Shown: one piece after another, positions 28,261 through 35,858 of the stretch | How positions within the stretch are numbered: the first letter of the stretch is position 1 | How the letters are laid out: the number at the start of each line of letters is the position of its first letter | DNA from: a virus | DNA: 37,257 nt | IMG/VR virus record: IMGVR_UViG_3300017917_002501 | Coordinates: 1-37,257 of that record | Direction: 5' to 3' (one strand) | Program-made: the position numbers and the translations under genes | Notes under the pieces: model-generated | The model's database searches: none | What the model was told of the DNA's origin: nothing | The model's input: only the letters and a program-made list of their open reading frames with translations

Positions 28261-29021
28261 ATACCTAGTTCTTTACGTTTTTGTGTAGCAGATATAGCAT
28301 GTATATCAGCACCTAGATTTACTTGTTCAATTTTATATCCTACGTCTCTACCATATACAATATTTGTAATATTAGGTAGACGAAGTACCATTGCACCATT
28401 CATAAATTCATCTTTAGCAATATACTCTTTTACTTGATCAAACATTAGTGGATCTTTTTCACTTGTTTTATATGTATTACGTACTCCAAGCAATACTTGA
28501 TCTGTTCTTTTTCCTGCTTCTTTATATAAAGCATGATGGCCTTCATGCCATGGTTGATAGCGACCAAGCATAAGTGTAGTTGGTGCAGACCAATCATAAA
28601 GTCCATCAAATATAGAAATAATTAATCCTGCTTTATCATATGCATTAAAATGATGATTTGGAAAAGTAAAATCAGGATTGTTTGGTTTTTCAAATATTTT
28701 ATTTGTATCTTCAAATCTTCCTTCTTCAATGGTATCCATAAAAATTAAAATATCTGGCTTACCAAATGCTTCACGAGTCTTTTCTGTTGGACAAACAAAA
28801 TCTACAATAACTGGTGCAACACCTTGTTTTGCAATTAAACGTGCTGTTTCTCCCATGCGACGTGCATGTTCAATACGATCCTCTATTGTAAAACCAAGAT
28901 CAGAATTAATTGTTGCACGAACTTCATCTGCATTAAGATGGATGGCATTAATTCGTTCTTTTAATGCTTTTGCAAGTTCTGTTTTACCAGAACCAGGAAG
29001 TCCTATAATTTGAATAATCAT
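28257..29021 (-). CDS. P-loop kinase / nucleotidylyltransferase fusion
   Basis: Residues 1 to about 145 form an APS-kinase-like P-loop domain: GLPGSGKT (7-14), HLNADEVR (28-35) and VIVDFVCP. From about 148 a nucleotidylyltransferase domain follows: MLGRYQPWHEGHHAL with H159-x2-H162 and ISATQKR (243-249), the signatures of the NMN/pantetheine-phosphate adenylyltransferase superfamily. One 254-residue frame. It may phosphorylate a small molecule and then activate it with a nucleotide. The APS-kinase label is by resemblance; the substrate could be another sugar or coenzyme precursor. Confidence 0.85.
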   Translation of the reverse strand: MIIQIIGLPGSGKTELAKALKERINAIHLNADEVRATINSDLGFTIEDRIEHARRMGETARLIAKQGVAPVIVDFVCPTEKTREAFGKPDILIFMDTIEEGRFEDTNKIFEKPNNPDFTFPNHHFNAYDKAGLIISIFDGLYDWSAPTTLMLGRYQPWHEGHHALYKEAGKRTDQVLLGVRNTYKTSEKDPLMFDQVKEYIAKDEFMNGAMVLRLPNITNIVYGRDVGYKIEQVNLGADIHAISATQKRKELGI

Positions 29022-29033
29022 TTATTCCACCCT

Positions 29034-29285
29034 TTAATAATCTTGGCCTTTAGCCTTATCCTCAATTAGTTTATCTCGTTCATCAATAATGCTAATCATA
29101 AACGACATCATTTTTTCATACCCTGCTGGATCATTCATAATTTTATTATAATGATGTCCACAAAACATTAATGTTCCATCAAGTCCTGTAACTTGAACTA
29201 ATGCTTCTGCAGAACATCTATCACAACGGTCCAAAGGAGATAATTTCCAAACCTTTTTAGCATTATCTTCAATAACAGAGGTCAT
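29034..29285 (-). CDS. DUF7455-like zinc protein (83 aa)
   Basis: CDRCSAEALVQVTGLDGTLMFCGHHYNKI carries C-x2-C...C-x2-H, the DUF7455 pattern known almost only from Actinobacteria and their phages. ATG 29285 is preferred over ATG 29294 because TATAAT at 29298-29293 would place transcription at 29286, giving a leaderless mRNA. Function unknown; zinc binding likely. Confidence 0.78.
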   Translation of the reverse strand: MTSVIEDNAKKVWKLSPLDRCDRCSAEALVQVTGLDGTLMFCGHHYNKIMNDPAGYEKMMSFMISIIDERDKLIEDKAKGQDY

Positions 29286-29293
29286 AGTAATCA

Positions 29294-29683
29294 TTATACT
29301 CTATTACTTTCCTTTAGTTCAAAACCATGTTCTCTATCAAAAAGTTGATATTCGTATGAAATAAGACCAAAAAATTTATCCAATAGTTTAATTACTAAAT
29401 TATGATCAAGTGTTGAACATGTATATAAATCAAATTGAAGTAGTGCTGGATCTAATTCATCCCAGATATGAAATGCAATATGAGAAGTTTCAATCATTAC
29501 ACTTGCTGTCATTCCACGATTACCAGTTTTGTTAACATAAGCAGAATGTGGACCAGAAACAATTTTCATATCAATTTGTTCCACTAAATAATTTAAAAAA
29601 TCTCTTGCTTTAACAACATCTGTTGGATATTTACTAATTTTTGCATTAATTAATAAATGATTATGCTCTATCTTTTTTCCCAT
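29294..29683 (-). CDS. SpeD-like pyruvoyl enzyme (AdoMet decarboxylase family)
   Basis: SpeD self-cleaves before a Ser to make a pyruvoyl group and decarboxylates AdoMet for spermidine synthesis. Here S67-H68-I-A-F-H72-I-W-D-E aligns with the usual E-S-H-I-S-I-H-T-W-P-E, and C89 (DLYTCS) with the catalytic Cys. The residue before the pyruvoyl Ser is T66, not Glu, although E65 is adjacent; the last-but-one Pro is D75. This unusual site suggests altered processing or another substrate. No spermidine synthase is in the window. 129 residues, normal for SpeD. Confidence 0.82.
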   Translation of the reverse strand: MGKKIEHNHLLINAKISKYPTDVVKARDFLNYLVEQIDMKIVSGPHSAYVNKTGNRGMTASVMIETSHIAFHIWDELDPALLQFDLYTCSTLDHNLVIKLLDKFFGLISYEYQLFDREHGFELKESNRV

Positions 29684-29859
29684 TATTTCCCCTTAGAATC
29701 TGTTGTATAAAAGCCAGTGCCATTAAAAATAACCCCTGGAGCACTCCATTGTCGAACCATAGTTTCCCCACAACATAATGGTTCTCTATCTTCTCCAAAG
29801 CCTCTATTAAATTCTACACTGGTAGAACATTTAGAGCATTTGTAGTCATATACTGGCAT
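29683..29859 (-). CDS. FmdB-like zinc ribbon protein (58 aa)
   Basis: MPVYDYKCSKCSTSVEF matches the FmdB/CxxC-type start M-P-x-Y-x-Y-x-C-x2-C, and CCGETMVRQWSAPGVIFNGTGFYTTD supplies the second pair and the conserved tail. FmdB-family proteins are small putative regulators. It has a promoter (29912-29884) and overlaps SpeD by one base. Confidence 0.82.
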   Translation of the reverse strand: MPVYDYKCSKCSTSVEFNRGFGEDREPLCCGETMVRQWSAPGVIFNGTGFYTTDSKGK

Positions 29860-29883
29860 TTAATTCCTTACTTCTTTAATACT

Positions 29884-29912
29884 AGTGTATCAGAAAAAGA
29901 GCCTTTTTACAA
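29884..29912 (-). promoter_or_regulatory. Promoter of the FmdB-SpeD operon
   Basis: On the minus strand TTGTAA (29912-29907), 17-bp spacer, TACACT (29889-29884). A short ACAAC/GTTGT hairpin lies around 29909-29926 and may end the HSP20 transcript. Confidence 0.5.
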
Positions 29913-29946
29913 CTTGCTCAGGTTGTCCCAGGTAGCGTCCTGAAAG

Positions 29947-30360
29947 TTAATTAATTGAGATTTTCTTAGGTTTCTTTTCTTCTGGAATTTGACGCTCTAA
30001 ATGAATGTGTAACATACCATCTTTCATTTCAGCATTTGTGACTTCCATATATTCACCTAATGCAAAAGATCTAGTAAATTTACGGCTGGCAATTCCCTGA
30101 TGAATTACTTCAGCATCGTAAACATTTGTTTGATCTCCTGTAATATTTAATGTTCCTTTATCTACTGAAACATTAATATCATCTTTTGTAAAACCAGCCA
30201 ATGCTAATGAAATTTGATAATTATCCTCATCAAGTTTCAAAACATTGTATGGTGGATATCCAGCATTTGTTGAATGGATTGTATTGAGTCTATCTAGTTC
30301 ACGATTAAACCCAATAAAAAAGGGATCTTTAAATAGATCCATTGCAAACGTACTTACCAT
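29947..30360 (-). CDS. HSP20-family small heat-shock chaperone
   Basis: Small heat-shock proteins hold unfolding proteins. The alpha-crystallin domain is clear: YQISLALAGFTKDDINVSV, GTLNITGDQ, RKFTRSFALGEYMEVTNAEMKDGMLHIHL, followed by a C-terminal KPKKISIN with the I-x-I motif. ATG 30360 (137 aa) has AAAAGGAG upstream; a longer frame lacks such a site. It has its own promoter (30445-30417). In phages HSP20 is common in aquatic T4-like genomes and may help virion assembly or host stress. Confidence 0.92.
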   Translation of the reverse strand: MVSTFAMDLFKDPFFIGFNRELDRLNTIHSTNAGYPPYNVLKLDEDNYQISLALAGFTKDDINVSVDKGTLNITGDQTNVYDAEVIHQGIASRKFTRSFALGEYMEVTNAEMKDGMLHIHLERQIPEEKKPKKISIN

Positions 30361-30388
30361 TTTATTCTCCTTTTCAGCGAGTAGTTTA

Positions 30389-30411
30389 TGTACCCCCGTT
30401 AGGCAGGTACA
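30389..30411 (-). promoter_or_regulatory. TGTACC/GGTACA inverted repeat in the HSP20 leader
   Basis: TGTACC (30389-30394) and GGTACA (30406-30411) form a perfect inverted repeat, extending by one wobble pair, located at the expected transcription start (about 30410) of the HSP20 promoter. It may be an operator or a 5' RNA hairpin. Confidence 0.5.
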
Positions 30412-30416
30412 CAACC

Positions 30417-30445
30417 ATTATAGCATTTACCTACAAAAAAGTCAA
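30417..30445 (-). promoter_or_regulatory. HSP20 promoter
   Basis: On the minus strand TTGACT (30445-30440), 17-bp spacer, TATAAT (30422-30417): a near-consensus housekeeping promoter, with no CIRCE or HAIR element visible. Confidence 0.75.
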
Positions 30446-30446
30446 A

Positions 30447-30854
30447 TTATTTACCAGATTTTTTACGCTGTTTAGCAAGGGCATCAAAATCTTTAACTTT
30501 TGTATCTCCAAGATATCCCCAAGCATATCCATCCTCAATCATATGATTATTAATAGAAACAGTATCTCCATCAGTGTAAAGCCATCCAAGAATACGTCCA
30601 TATTTTTCAGAACTATCCATTTTTTCAGTTCTGATTACAACATTTTTAGCGTCTTTAAGTTTTTTCTTAAGGTATTCTTTTGCTTCAAGACCCAATGATT
30701 TTTCCATTTTATCTGTTGTGCGAGATTCTGGTGTATCAATTCCAGCAAGACGAACTCTTGAACTAAAACTAATATCAAACCCTAAATCAATATCCACATC
30801 AATGGTATCTCCATCAACAACATTTCTAACTGTTCTTACATGATATTCGTACAT
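30447..30854 (-). CDS. Staphylococcal-nuclease-like thermonuclease
   Basis: Ca-dependent phosphodiesterase fold. DGDT (14-17), R35, IDTPE (D40, E43) and R87 (KYGRILG) match the catalytic set even in numbering. No signal peptide, so it acts inside the cell; degrading host DNA or RNA is plausible. AAGGAG precedes ATG 30854. 135 residues, the usual length. It lies between HSP20 and a GT61-like gene. Confidence 0.92.
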   Translation of the reverse strand: MYEYHVRTVRNVVDGDTIDVDIDLGFDISFSSRVRLAGIDTPESRTTDKMEKSLGLEAKEYLKKKLKDAKNVVIRTEKMDSSEKYGRILGWLYTDGDTVSINNHMIEDGYAWGYLGDTKVKDFDALAKQRKKSGK

Positions 30855-30868
30855 ATCTTCTCCTTTAT

Positions 30869-31855
30869 TTATATTGTATCAAATAAATTATCTATTTGAC
30901 TTAAAATTTTAAATATAACATTAGTATTATCTTTGCCAAAATAAATATCTAAGTAGTTTATATTTAAATGCTTGGTTATGACTCTCCACTCCCAAGAAAA
31001 ATAAGACTCATCAGAATAAAACTCTATTACATTTGCATCTTCATTTGCAAATAATAAATTTACCAGTGATGTTCCTGCAAATGCAACAATATTTTTAGCA
31101 TCATAAAAAATATTAATTTGTTCTTCAAAAGATAAGTTTTCACAATATATAATTTCATATCCAAATTCTGCAAACTTTTTTTCCATTAATTCTATATTTT
31201 CTGTATATCTTAGTGAAGATTTTAATCTAGAAACAAAAATATTTTTATTTTTTAAAGATTTTCTTTTAGGTAAAAATAGATCTCTTAATAAAGAATATAT
31301 GATCGGATTATTAAATGATGTTTGTTCATCACTTTTACCAGTTCCTGGAAACCCATATATATTTTTAAATAAATGTGAATTAGTATCTTTTGTAATTGGT
31401 AGATAATCTTGAACTGGATAATTATTAGAAAATTTATTTAAAATTTCAGGGAAAACTCTTCTATGATTGCTTTGTACTGGATTATCTTGAATTTGGATAT
31501 TAGTAAAAAATGGCTTAACATTGTTATTATATTTATGTATATATAAAAATTTTCCTATTCCATCTAATAAAAAATGACCGTAGTGAGGGAATATATCTAT
31601 TAAAACTACATCATCATTTATTTTAATTGTAGTATCTGTATTACTTGAAAAAAGTCTAACATTGCTATTTTTTTGTATATGTTTAGACCCTGGTAAATTA
31701 GAGTCAAATATTTCTTTTGTAAAATCATTATTTAAAATATTAAAAGATGTTCTTGGTGATCCAAAAACTCTAGGCTCTTTACCATTAACCTGTGTTCCAA
31801 CAGTTAAACTTAGAAGTGCTACTTCATCACCATCAACATTAATAATTTTTTTCAT
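30869..31855 (-). CDS. GT61/DUF563-like glycosyltransferase (2)
   Basis: Blocks in order: YGHFLLDGIGKFLYI (about 94-108), KNIFVSRLKSSLRY (around 200), YCENLSFEEQINIFYDAKNIVAFAGTSLVNLLFAN and VIEFYSDESYFSWEW. These match GT61-type capsule/xylosyl transferases. 328 residues. The copy at 31852 overlaps it by 4 nt and is clearly a paralogue. Very AT-rich codon use compared with the early genes, suggesting a separate origin. Confidence 0.78.
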   Translation of the reverse strand: MKKIINVDGDEVALLSLTVGTQVNGKEPRVFGSPRTSFNILNNDFTKEIFDSNLPGSKHIQKNSNVRLFSSNTDTTIKINDDVVLIDIFPHYGHFLLDGIGKFLYIHKYNNNVKPFFTNIQIQDNPVQSNHRRVFPEILNKFSNNYPVQDYLPITKDTNSHLFKNIYGFPGTGKSDEQTSFNNPIIYSLLRDLFLPKRKSLKNKNIFVSRLKSSLRYTENIELMEKKFAEFGYEIIYCENLSFEEQINIFYDAKNIVAFAGTSLVNLLFANEDANVIEFYSDESYFSWEWRVITKHLNINYLDIYFGKDNTNVIFKILSQIDNLFDTI

Positions 31856-32844
31856 TTTGTTTCCTGATTTTTATTTAAAAAAAATGTATCAATTTGATCA
31901 AATAAATTAAAGTATATATCAATATCTTCTTTGGCAATAGCAAAATCTAAATAATTAAGATTTAAGTTTTCTGCTATATGTCTCCATTCATCATTGTCAT
32001 AATCATAGTCATAATGAATAGACATTATATTGGCCTTTAAATTAGCAAAAATTAAATTAGATAAACCATTACCACCAATTCCAACAATATTTTTGGCATC
32101 ATATAAACAAGATACTTCTTCTTCAAATGACATATTTTCAAAAAATACAATTTCATAATTTCTTTTTTTAAATTCATTTTCTAAATCTAAAATAATTTGT
32201 TTATGTCTGGCAGTTCCAGGTAATCTAGAAATAAAAATATTTTTATTTTCTAAAGATTTTCTTTTGGGTAAAAAAATATCTCTTATTTTTTTGTATATTG
32301 GTTCATTTATATAAAATAATGATTGATCTTTAATAGATGGTTGTCCATTTAAACTAAAAATATTATCAAATAAATATGCATTAGAATTATCATATATGTT
32401 AATGTTTCCTGCTATATCTGTATATTCTGATAATTTATTTATAATTTCATCAAAAGTATTTTTTATTTTTTTAATATGTTCTGGATCGCTATCTTTAAAA
32501 TTATTTACAAAAAATGGTTTTAAATTTTTATTAAATTTTTGTAAATATAAAAATTTTCCAATCATATCTATCATAAAATGACTATATATTGGATAAAGAT
32601 CAATAATAACAACATCGTCTAAAATATTAATTACATTTTTATTATGTCCTAATAAATGAACATTTTTAAAATGTTTTACTCTATGTGGCAAGTTTTTATT
32701 TATAACTAAGGCATCTTCATTTAATATATTAAAACATAGTCTATGAGAGGCAACTATATAATTATCAATATTTTTTACATTTATATCATGCTTATTAATC
32801 AGAATGCCAATATCTTCTGAAATAGCATTTTTTACTATTTCCAT
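31852..32844 (-). CDS. GT61/DUF563-like glycosyltransferase (3)
   Basis: YSHFMIDMIGKFLYL, KNIFISRLPGTARH, FFENMSFEEEVSCLYDAKNIVGIGGNGLSNLIFAN and NDEWRHIAENLNLNYLDF align block by block with the gene at 30869, so the pair arose by tandem duplication. The GGNGLSN motif varies from GTSLVN. Lies directly downstream of Dps. 330 residues. Confidence 0.78.
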   Translation of the reverse strand: MEIVKNAISEDIGILINKHDINVKNIDNYIVASHRLCFNILNEDALVINKNLPHRVKHFKNVHLLGHNKNVINILDDVVIIDLYPIYSHFMIDMIGKFLYLQKFNKNLKPFFVNNFKDSDPEHIKKIKNTFDEIINKLSEYTDIAGNINIYDNSNAYLFDNIFSLNGQPSIKDQSLFYINEPIYKKIRDIFLPKRKSLENKNIFISRLPGTARHKQIILDLENEFKKRNYEIVFFENMSFEEEVSCLYDAKNIVGIGGNGLSNLIFANLKANIMSIHYDYDYDNDEWRHIAENLNLNYLDFAIAKEDIDIYFNLFDQIDTFFLNKNQETK

Positions 32845-32849
32845 GATTA

Positions 32850-33293
32850 TTAATTTATAACAGTTTTTAAAGAAGAATTAATCATCCAGCGAAACTTTTG
32901 GTGCTGATCAATTCTTTCTGCAATAAAATTTGCAAGTCCCTGTTCATTGGCTTGTATGGCAGATGCAAATCCAATATTTAAGTCTTCAATTAATTTATCA
33001 TTAGATGCTCCAAGTGTACTAAGCATATCGATTGGTGAATTAATAACCATATCATATTCTAGATTTGATGTTTCAAATATTTCCATAATATCAAATTGAG
33101 CATATGCTCCTAAACGACGTAACCATTCTGCATATTCGTCTACTGATGCCCAGACATCCTCATAAATTTCTTTAAAAAAATCGTGAAATTGATTAAATAA
33201 GATACCTTCTACATTCCAGTGATAGCCGTGGGCTTTTGTGTAAAAAATAAAGGCATTAGCCTGCATAAGTTTGATATAAGAAATTAGATCCAT
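32850..33293 (-). CDS. dps: Dps-like ferritin protein
   Basis: Dps assemblies oxidise iron and protect DNA. AHGYHWNVEGILFNQFHDFF carries H25-W-N-V-E-G...H37-D38, and VDEYAEWLRRLG gives D52 and E56: the intersubunit ferroxidase ligands. 147 residues, normal length. TATAAT (33306-33301) lies just 7 nt before ATG, so the mRNA is likely leaderless and divergent from the 33339 gene. It may protect phage or host DNA from oxidative damage. Confidence 0.93.
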   Translation of the reverse strand: MDLISYIKLMQANAFIFYTKAHGYHWNVEGILFNQFHDFFKEIYEDVWASVDEYAEWLRRLGAYAQFDIMEIFETSNLEYDMVINSPIDMLSTLGASNDKLIEDLNIGFASAIQANEQGLANFIAERIDQHQKFRWMINSSLKTVIN

Positions 33294-33338
33294 ATCTTTT
33301 ATTATACCAGATATACAATGGGCTGATATAATGGAAAA

Positions 33339-34328
33339 ATGGATAAAAATATTTATTCTTTTGATAAAAATGAGTCTTTTATAGATAAAAAAACTGGAAT
33401 AGAAATTTTTAATTTAAAAGGTTTTAAGACTCAATCCTCTGACTCTTCAGTTATTCATTTAAAAGGTAAATATTTTGCTATCAAATATGGAGTTCATTAT
33501 GGTCATTTATTAATTGACTACCTTGGACCATACCTATATTTAAAAAAAATATATCCAGATTTGCAATTAATATTTTTTAAGTATGAGTCATCTGATATTT
33601 ATTTTACATGTACAAAACCATCTGAAGATCTTGTTAATTTTTTTAATGCCAAAGTTATTGATTTAAATAAAGAAAATTATTCTTTTGATGAATTTATTTT
33701 CTTTTATAGAGAAGATCTAGAAATAACTGGCATACCAAATTTATTAAAAATAGACAAAAATGCTAAATTTATTTTGCCAATAATACCATCTAGATTATTT
33801 TTAAATAATTTTTATTATGTTGATGAACATTCTGAAACATTTATAACTTATGCTACAGAAATGCTAAAAAATGTTTATGAATATTTTGCACAATATTTAA
33901 TTAATGATAACTACTATGATAAAATTTATATCACAAGACAAATCAATAATAAAAAAACTAATTTATTTTCTGATCAAGAATGGTTTAAAAAAAGTAAAGA
34001 AAGATATGTAAGCGATAGTAAAGAAATAATACAAAAAATTAAACAAAAAAAATATAAAATTATTAATTTAGATGGTTTGGGGTTTTTTGAACAAATAAAT
34101 ATTTTTTATAATGCAAATATTATAGTTTCACAAAATGGAACTGGAATGATAAATTGTTTATGGGCAAAAGAATCATCCCAGATATTTAAAATAATTAAAA
34201 ATAGTGCATATGATTATAATTGGAATAGTCTTATTAATTCAGTAAATAAACACCATATTATTGATGTTGATACCATTGCATTAAATCAAAAAGATTCAAT
34301 TAGTAAAATATTAGAACTAATACCTTAA
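33339..34328 (+). CDS. GT61/DUF563-like glycosyltransferase (4)
   Basis: Only (+)-strand gene in the right part. VHYGHLLIDYLGPYLYLKKI (about 50-70), DKIYITRQINNKKTN, INLDGLGFFEQINIFYNANIIVSQNGTGMINCLW and SAYDYNWNS correspond to the same blocks as the other three copies, with N-G-T-G-M-I-N in the active-site loop. 329 residues. TGATATAAT (TATAAT 33327-33332) lies 6 nt before ATG: leaderless, from a 45-bp divergent promoter shared with Dps. Confidence 0.75.
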   Translation: MDKNIYSFDKNESFIDKKTGIEIFNLKGFKTQSSDSSVIHLKGKYFAIKYGVHYGHLLIDYLGPYLYLKKIYPDLQLIFFKYESSDIYFTCTKPSEDLVNFFNAKVIDLNKENYSFDEFIFFYREDLEITGIPNLLKIDKNAKFILPIIPSRLFLNNFYYVDEHSETFITYATEMLKNVYEYFAQYLINDNYYDKIYITRQINNKKTNLFSDQEWFKKSKERYVSDSKEIIQKIKQKKYKIINLDGLGFFEQINIFYNANIIVSQNGTGMINCLWAKESSQIFKIIKNSAYDYNWNSLINSVNKHHIIDVDTIALNQKDSISKILELIP

Positions 34329-34332
34329 CTTG

Positions 34333-34404
34333 CTGGTCTGGTAGGATTCGAACCTACAACCTGTCGATTAACAGTCGACTGCTCTGCCATTGCGCTACAG
34401 ACCA
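34333..34404 (-). tRNA. tRNA-Asn (GTT)
   Basis: Read on the minus strand: acceptor TGGTCTG/CAGACCA, anticodon stem GTCGA/TCGAC with loop CTGTTAA (anticodon GTT), T-stem with loop TTCGAAT; discriminator G, then CA. It reads AAC and AAT, the latter very frequent in the AT-rich glycan genes. Confidence 0.95.
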
Positions 34405-34409
34405 AATTA

Positions 34410-35036
34410 TTATTTAACCCATCCACCAAGAAGTTTTATAAGTGCTTGAATTTTAGAATTAATTAAAGACATCTGAGATGAAAATGATTCTAACATTATT
34501 TCATCAGTTGTTTTTCTTGAACTAAAAGTCATGCTTTCTGATTCTGCTATTTCTAAGTTGGCTAATTTTCTTGTTACAGAAATAGTTGCAGGGCTATTGT
34601 CTGCAAATGAACGAGAATATGTAATATTATGAGGATCTTTTATTGTATCCTGATATGTAAAAGAAACTGCATTGCTTACTGTTTCTGCATTAGAGATTAT
34701 TTGTTCACCATCATCTGTTAATTCTATTTGAGTGCTAACAACAATACTTGACTGAGGTTGAATTACTGTAAATACACCTGTTTGATTATTGTAATTTGTG
34801 GTTCCTGGACCATACCATACTCCACCAACATTTGCATTAGTTACTGGATCTGATGCTACCTGTAAAACAACTTTTTGTCCAGCAAATGTTCCACCAGAAC
34901 AAGCGGAACCGCAAACAATAATATTTGTTACATTTCCATTTGAATCCAGCATTGCATATGTAGGATCAGCATTTGCTGGCTGTAGAGATAGCATAGAAAG
35001 AATTAATACCGAAAATATATAAGTTAGTTTTTTCAT
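34410..35036 (-). CDS. Secreted protein with signal peptide (208 aa)
   Basis: MKKLTYIFSVLILSMLSLQPANADPTYA is a classic Sec signal peptide with cleavage after ANA. The mature part is Ser/Thr/Val-rich and beta-like (VLQVASDPVTNANVGG, IVVSTQIEL, TISVTRKL), ending in a hydrophobic helix (QALIKLLGGWVK). A secreted phage product might act on the envelope of the infected cell or be part of the virion. CGSAC near the start may form a disulfide. No family recognised. Confidence 0.72.
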   Translation of the reverse strand: MKKLTYIFSVLILSMLSLQPANADPTYAMLDSNGNVTNIIVCGSACSGGTFAGQKVVLQVASDPVTNANVGGVWYGPGTTNYNNQTGVFTVIQPQSSIVVSTQIELTDDGEQIISNAETVSNAVSFTYQDTIKDPHNITYSRSFADNSPATISVTRKLANLEIAESESMTFSSRKTTDEIMLESFSSQMSLINSKIQALIKLLGGWVK

Positions 35037-35254
35037 TAGTGCTCCTTTATTTTAAATACAACTTGGCATGGGTCGCCTCCTGCTTCCCACTCTTCTTGTT
35101 CTTCTTGACTCATATATGGATCTCCATCATGAGTATTGCAAAACGGTTCTGTAATCCATCCCCGCTCAATTCCATTATTAAGCCAGATTTCAAACTCTTT
35201 ATCCTCTGACTCTTTGTTTTGAATATCTTTTAGTATTTCTTCAAACTCTTCCAT
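35036..35254 (-). CDS. Acidic hypothetical protein (72 aa)
   Basis: Glu/Asp-rich (MEEFEEILKDIQNKESEDKEFEIWLNNG), then FCNTHDGDPYMSQEEQEEWEAGGDPCQVVF. Shares one base with the next gene. It may be an inhibitor or adaptor because of its charge, but nothing shows this. Confidence 0.65.
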   Translation of the reverse strand: MEEFEEILKDIQNKESEDKEFEIWLNNGIERGWITEPFCNTHDGDPYMSQEEQEEWEAGGDPCQVVFKIKEH

Positions 35255-35269
35255 ACTATAAGTATATCT

Positions 35270-35794
35270 TTAAATGCTTACTACGTCAACTGGTCCCATG
35301 CAAGAAGGACTAAATTTAATTGCAGCATTTACTGCAGAAACAACTCTATTACGTGCATTTTTTTGTTTATCTGTTGCCCATAAAACACCATATGCATATT
35401 CAGCACCAGATCCCATGGCCAAATAATCTAAATTATATTTTGATAAAGACATATCTGCAGAACTATGTTCATATATTTGACCACGAACTGCAATAATTAA
35501 TCCAAGATCTCCATCTTTTGATGTATCTACCCAAAAATCATTATAAAATTCTCTAAGTTCTTTAATAAATTTAGTTTGCATAAATTTATCTATATCTTTA
35601 ATATTAGGTACACTTGGTTTAAAATTATATCTAATGCGTTCACCATCCATTGCACCAGCATATCCAATTAAATATGGACCCATTTTCCAAACTTTTGGTG
35701 CTTCTAATGCTAAAATAGTTCCATCGTCAGATGCTCCACGATCCCCTGCCATATATATTTTATCTTCATGGCGAACTACAGCAATACAAGTCAT
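35270..35794 (-). CDS. Proteasome-beta/HslV-like Ntn hydrolase
   Basis: The sequence starts M-T-C-I-A-V, so removal of Met exposes T2 as the N-terminal nucleophile. Counting from that Thr, Asp17 (AGDRG) and Lys33 (APKVWK) fall exactly at the catalytic positions of proteasome beta subunits and HslV, and AMGSGAEYAYG gives the later Gly-Ser-Gly. 174 residues is HslV-like length. It has its own promoter and a strong GGAGGGG site. No ATPase partner gene is in the window; it may use host unfoldases or act alone. Confidence 0.85.
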   Translation of the reverse strand: MTCIAVVRHEDKIYMAGDRGASDDGTILALEAPKVWKMGPYLIGYAGAMDGERIRYNFKPSVPNIKDIDKFMQTKFIKELREFYNDFWVDTSKDGDLGLIIAVRGQIYEHSSADMSLSKYNLDYLAMGSGAEYAYGVLWATDKQKNARNRVVSAVNAAIKFSPSCMGPVDVVSI

Positions 35795-35824
35795 GACAAA
35801 ACCCCTCCAGAATGCGGTATATTC

Positions 35825-35853
35825 AGTATACCAGCAAACTATTAATCAGTCAA
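35825..35853 (-). promoter_or_regulatory. Promoter of the proteasome-like gene
   Basis: Minus strand: TTGACT (35853-35848), 17-bp spacer, TATACT (35830-35825). GGAGGGG follows in the leader. Confidence 0.75.
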
Positions 35854-35858
35854 GCATA

